From: Welwitschia mirabilis
Taxonomy: Eukaryota; Gnetophyta; Gnetopsida; Welwitschiales
Direction of reading: 5' to 3'
NCBI GenBank assembly: GCA_051453625.1
Contig: JBOZIK010000001.1
Coordinates: forward strand, 3,345,847-3,367,440
DNA: 21,594 nucleotides
The notes beneath the pieces are model-generated. The model worked only from the letters and a program-made list of their open reading frames with translations. It did not search any database and was not told where the DNA came from. Shown piece by piece: positions 20,431 to 21,594 of the stretch (position 1 is the first letter of the stretch; each line of letters begins with the position of its first letter). A program made the translations under genes and the position numbers.

Positions 20431-21499
20431 TGGATCTTACATTATGTCATGATTTTCTTTACAATAGTAACATTGATATCCATTATACTAGTTTTGATAT
20501 TGATATTAACTAGGAGTTTTCTAGAAATTGAATCTCTGAGGTTGATTACTTGCATAACTTTCATTAGGAACATTCTAGTTTCTTTTGAATGGAGTCTACT
20601 TTAGTTGATTAAAATTTATATTTTTACTATTACTACTATTAACATTATTTTTGCTAAAGTACTAATTCTTATTTTGATAAGACATTTGTGATTGATTTCT
20701 CTTAAGGATATGCCCTTGTGGAGGAATTTTTTCTTAATTTTTTGTTATCTTTGTCAGTTTCATTCTGCTATCTTTGTCTTTTCTACAACTTCTACTATAA
20801 TCTCGGGTTGAGACATGGATACTTTTATAATAAGAAAAGGAAGAAGACTATCAATAAAGAGATTTGATTTATCTTCTTAATCAAGATGCATATGTGACAC
20901 ATATCTTAACAGTTATACAAATTTACACTCAAGAGATGCTATGATTACATTATGAGCCTATCTTAGATTGTAGAATTTTATACCCTTCTAGTGAATATAG
21001 AACTTGATGATATACCTCTCCTTAAAGATGTATGAAAATTTCCTTCATGGAAGTTCTAGATCTCCTAACTAGGTCATTTTCATTCTTCACCATAGAATAG
21101 CTTATCCTTGTAACATATAAATAGATATAGAAGTCTTTTCATATTCATCACATCTTAAGGCACCTATAACTTTTTAAATATCACTCAACCATGCTTCTAC
21201 TTTAGAAGGATTTGAACTTCCTACAACTTTAGTGGATTTAACTTAGTAAATGTTTAAAGTAATTTCCTCATACCCACTTCCTTAGGTTGATTGATACCAT
21301 TGTTTACTTATGGATTTTAACCTTGATTTACTATTTGTGATAGAAACTACATAAAGGTACTCATCAATGATTATAGATTAAGGTTGAATGGGAACTTATT
21401 TCCATAATTAGATTTTTAATTATCTTATGTATTCTCTTGATTTTGATTAATTGGTACAACTAACCTGGCTTCAAGGCTTAACTGACAATGACGAGGCAT
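20431..21499 (-). pseudogene. Gag remnant of the Tekay-like element
   Basis: Gag forms the particle that packages element RNA. A start codon at 21499 opens with MPRHCQ; I chose it because a short N-terminus before the core is usual. The core is readable in shifting frames: TFTKLNPLK near 21240, GSSNPSKVEAWLSDI-stop-KV at about 21170-21225, then GALRCDEYEKTSISIYMLQG at about 21105-21165 and EDKSNLFIDSLLPFLI near 20840-20880. A zinc knuckle starts at 20476 as CYYCKENHDIM followed by a stop; it has one residue too few between the second Cys and His and lacks the last Cys. A spacer of 50-100 codons precedes the knuckle, as is usual. Confidence 0.75.
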
Positions 21500-21594
21500 T
21501 TGAAAGAGTAGGAAATTTTCATGAAATTATATTTTGAAATAGGATAGATATTAGTAAAGTTTAAACTTAAAAATATTTTTATAATCCTAAGAAT
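21500..21594 (-). other. 5' untranslated leader of the Tekay-like element
   Basis: The 95 bases before the proposed gag start hold no coding motif. The primer-binding site and 5' LTR are expected to the right of the window edge and are not seen. Confidence 0.4.

Larger units (their letters stand above)
16989..21594 (-). mobile_element. Tekay/Del-like chromovirus (Ty3/gypsy), near-complete internal region, decayed
   Basis: Reading leftwards, one element gives gag, zinc knuckle, protease, reverse transcriptase, RNase H, integrase and chromodomain in the order fixed for plant chromoviruses. The span from the gag ATG (21499) to the end of the chromodomain (about 17065) is close to 4.4 kb, near the usual length for this family, so there is no large deletion or insertion. 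The wording of gag (GSSNPSKVEAWLSDI), of the linker before RT and of the chromodomain (EATWKLE, EETMKN) points to the Tekay/Del lineage. The 5' LTR and primer-binding site lie right of the window. Stops and frameshifts are numerous. Confidence 0.85.

Noticed and set aside
1-21594. An intact host gene, tRNA, rRNA or small RNA gene
   Set aside because: All recognisable coding similarity is to retrotransposon domains. I saw no exon series with splice sites and no conserved RNA motif. A small or very diverged gene cannot be excluded by eye.

Overview
The window looks like nuclear DNA of a flowering plant. It is very AT-rich and almost free of CG dinucleotides. It is built from decayed LTR retrotransposons of plant-typical lineages: Ty3/gypsy of the Athila/Tat kind, a Ty3/gypsy chromovirus of the Tekay/Del kind with a chromodomain, and Ty1/copia. 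Four runs of N are assembly gaps. I see no intact gene, no host gene, no RNA gene and nothing bacterial. The species cannot be named from this sequence.

Layout, left to right. (1) 1-1490, plus strand: the end of an Athila/Tat-like RNase H and a broken integrase. A non-coding tail follows to about 3297, with a GA microsatellite and a gap, then an LTR-like segment from about 3298 with a TATA box at 3851. (2) 4571-5045, plus: the N-terminal part of a Ty1/copia reverse transcriptase. (3) About 5050-6250, plus: the end of a second Athila/Tat-like 5' LTR, followed by a decayed primer-binding site complementary to tRNA-Asp (6252-6269) and a pyrimidine-rich leader. (4) 6720-10860: AT-rich sequence with no gene I can name and almost no CG; one A-rich stretch may be an old copia gag. 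(5) 11850-13185, minus: a copia reverse transcriptase and RNase H, followed on its 3' side by a tandem repeat of hairpins. (6) 13186-15122: an LTR-like sequence that starts exactly where the copia reading frame stops, suggesting a nested insertion. (7) 16989-21594, minus: the most complete element, a Tekay-type chromovirus running from the gag start through protease, reverse transcriptase, RNase H and integrase to the chromodomain.

None of the copies can be autonomous. Each reading frame has many stops and frameshifts, and active-site residues are lost: integrase Glu to Lys in both gypsy elements, Asp to Asn in the Tekay reverse transcriptase, and loss of the Asp-Thr/Ser-Gly site in its protease. 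Many of the changes I could read against family motifs are C-to-T or G-to-A. That fits long decay of methylated, silenced repeats. The biology here is a graveyard of nested transposons, not a working system. Protein family calls rest on motifs read by eye; no search was run.
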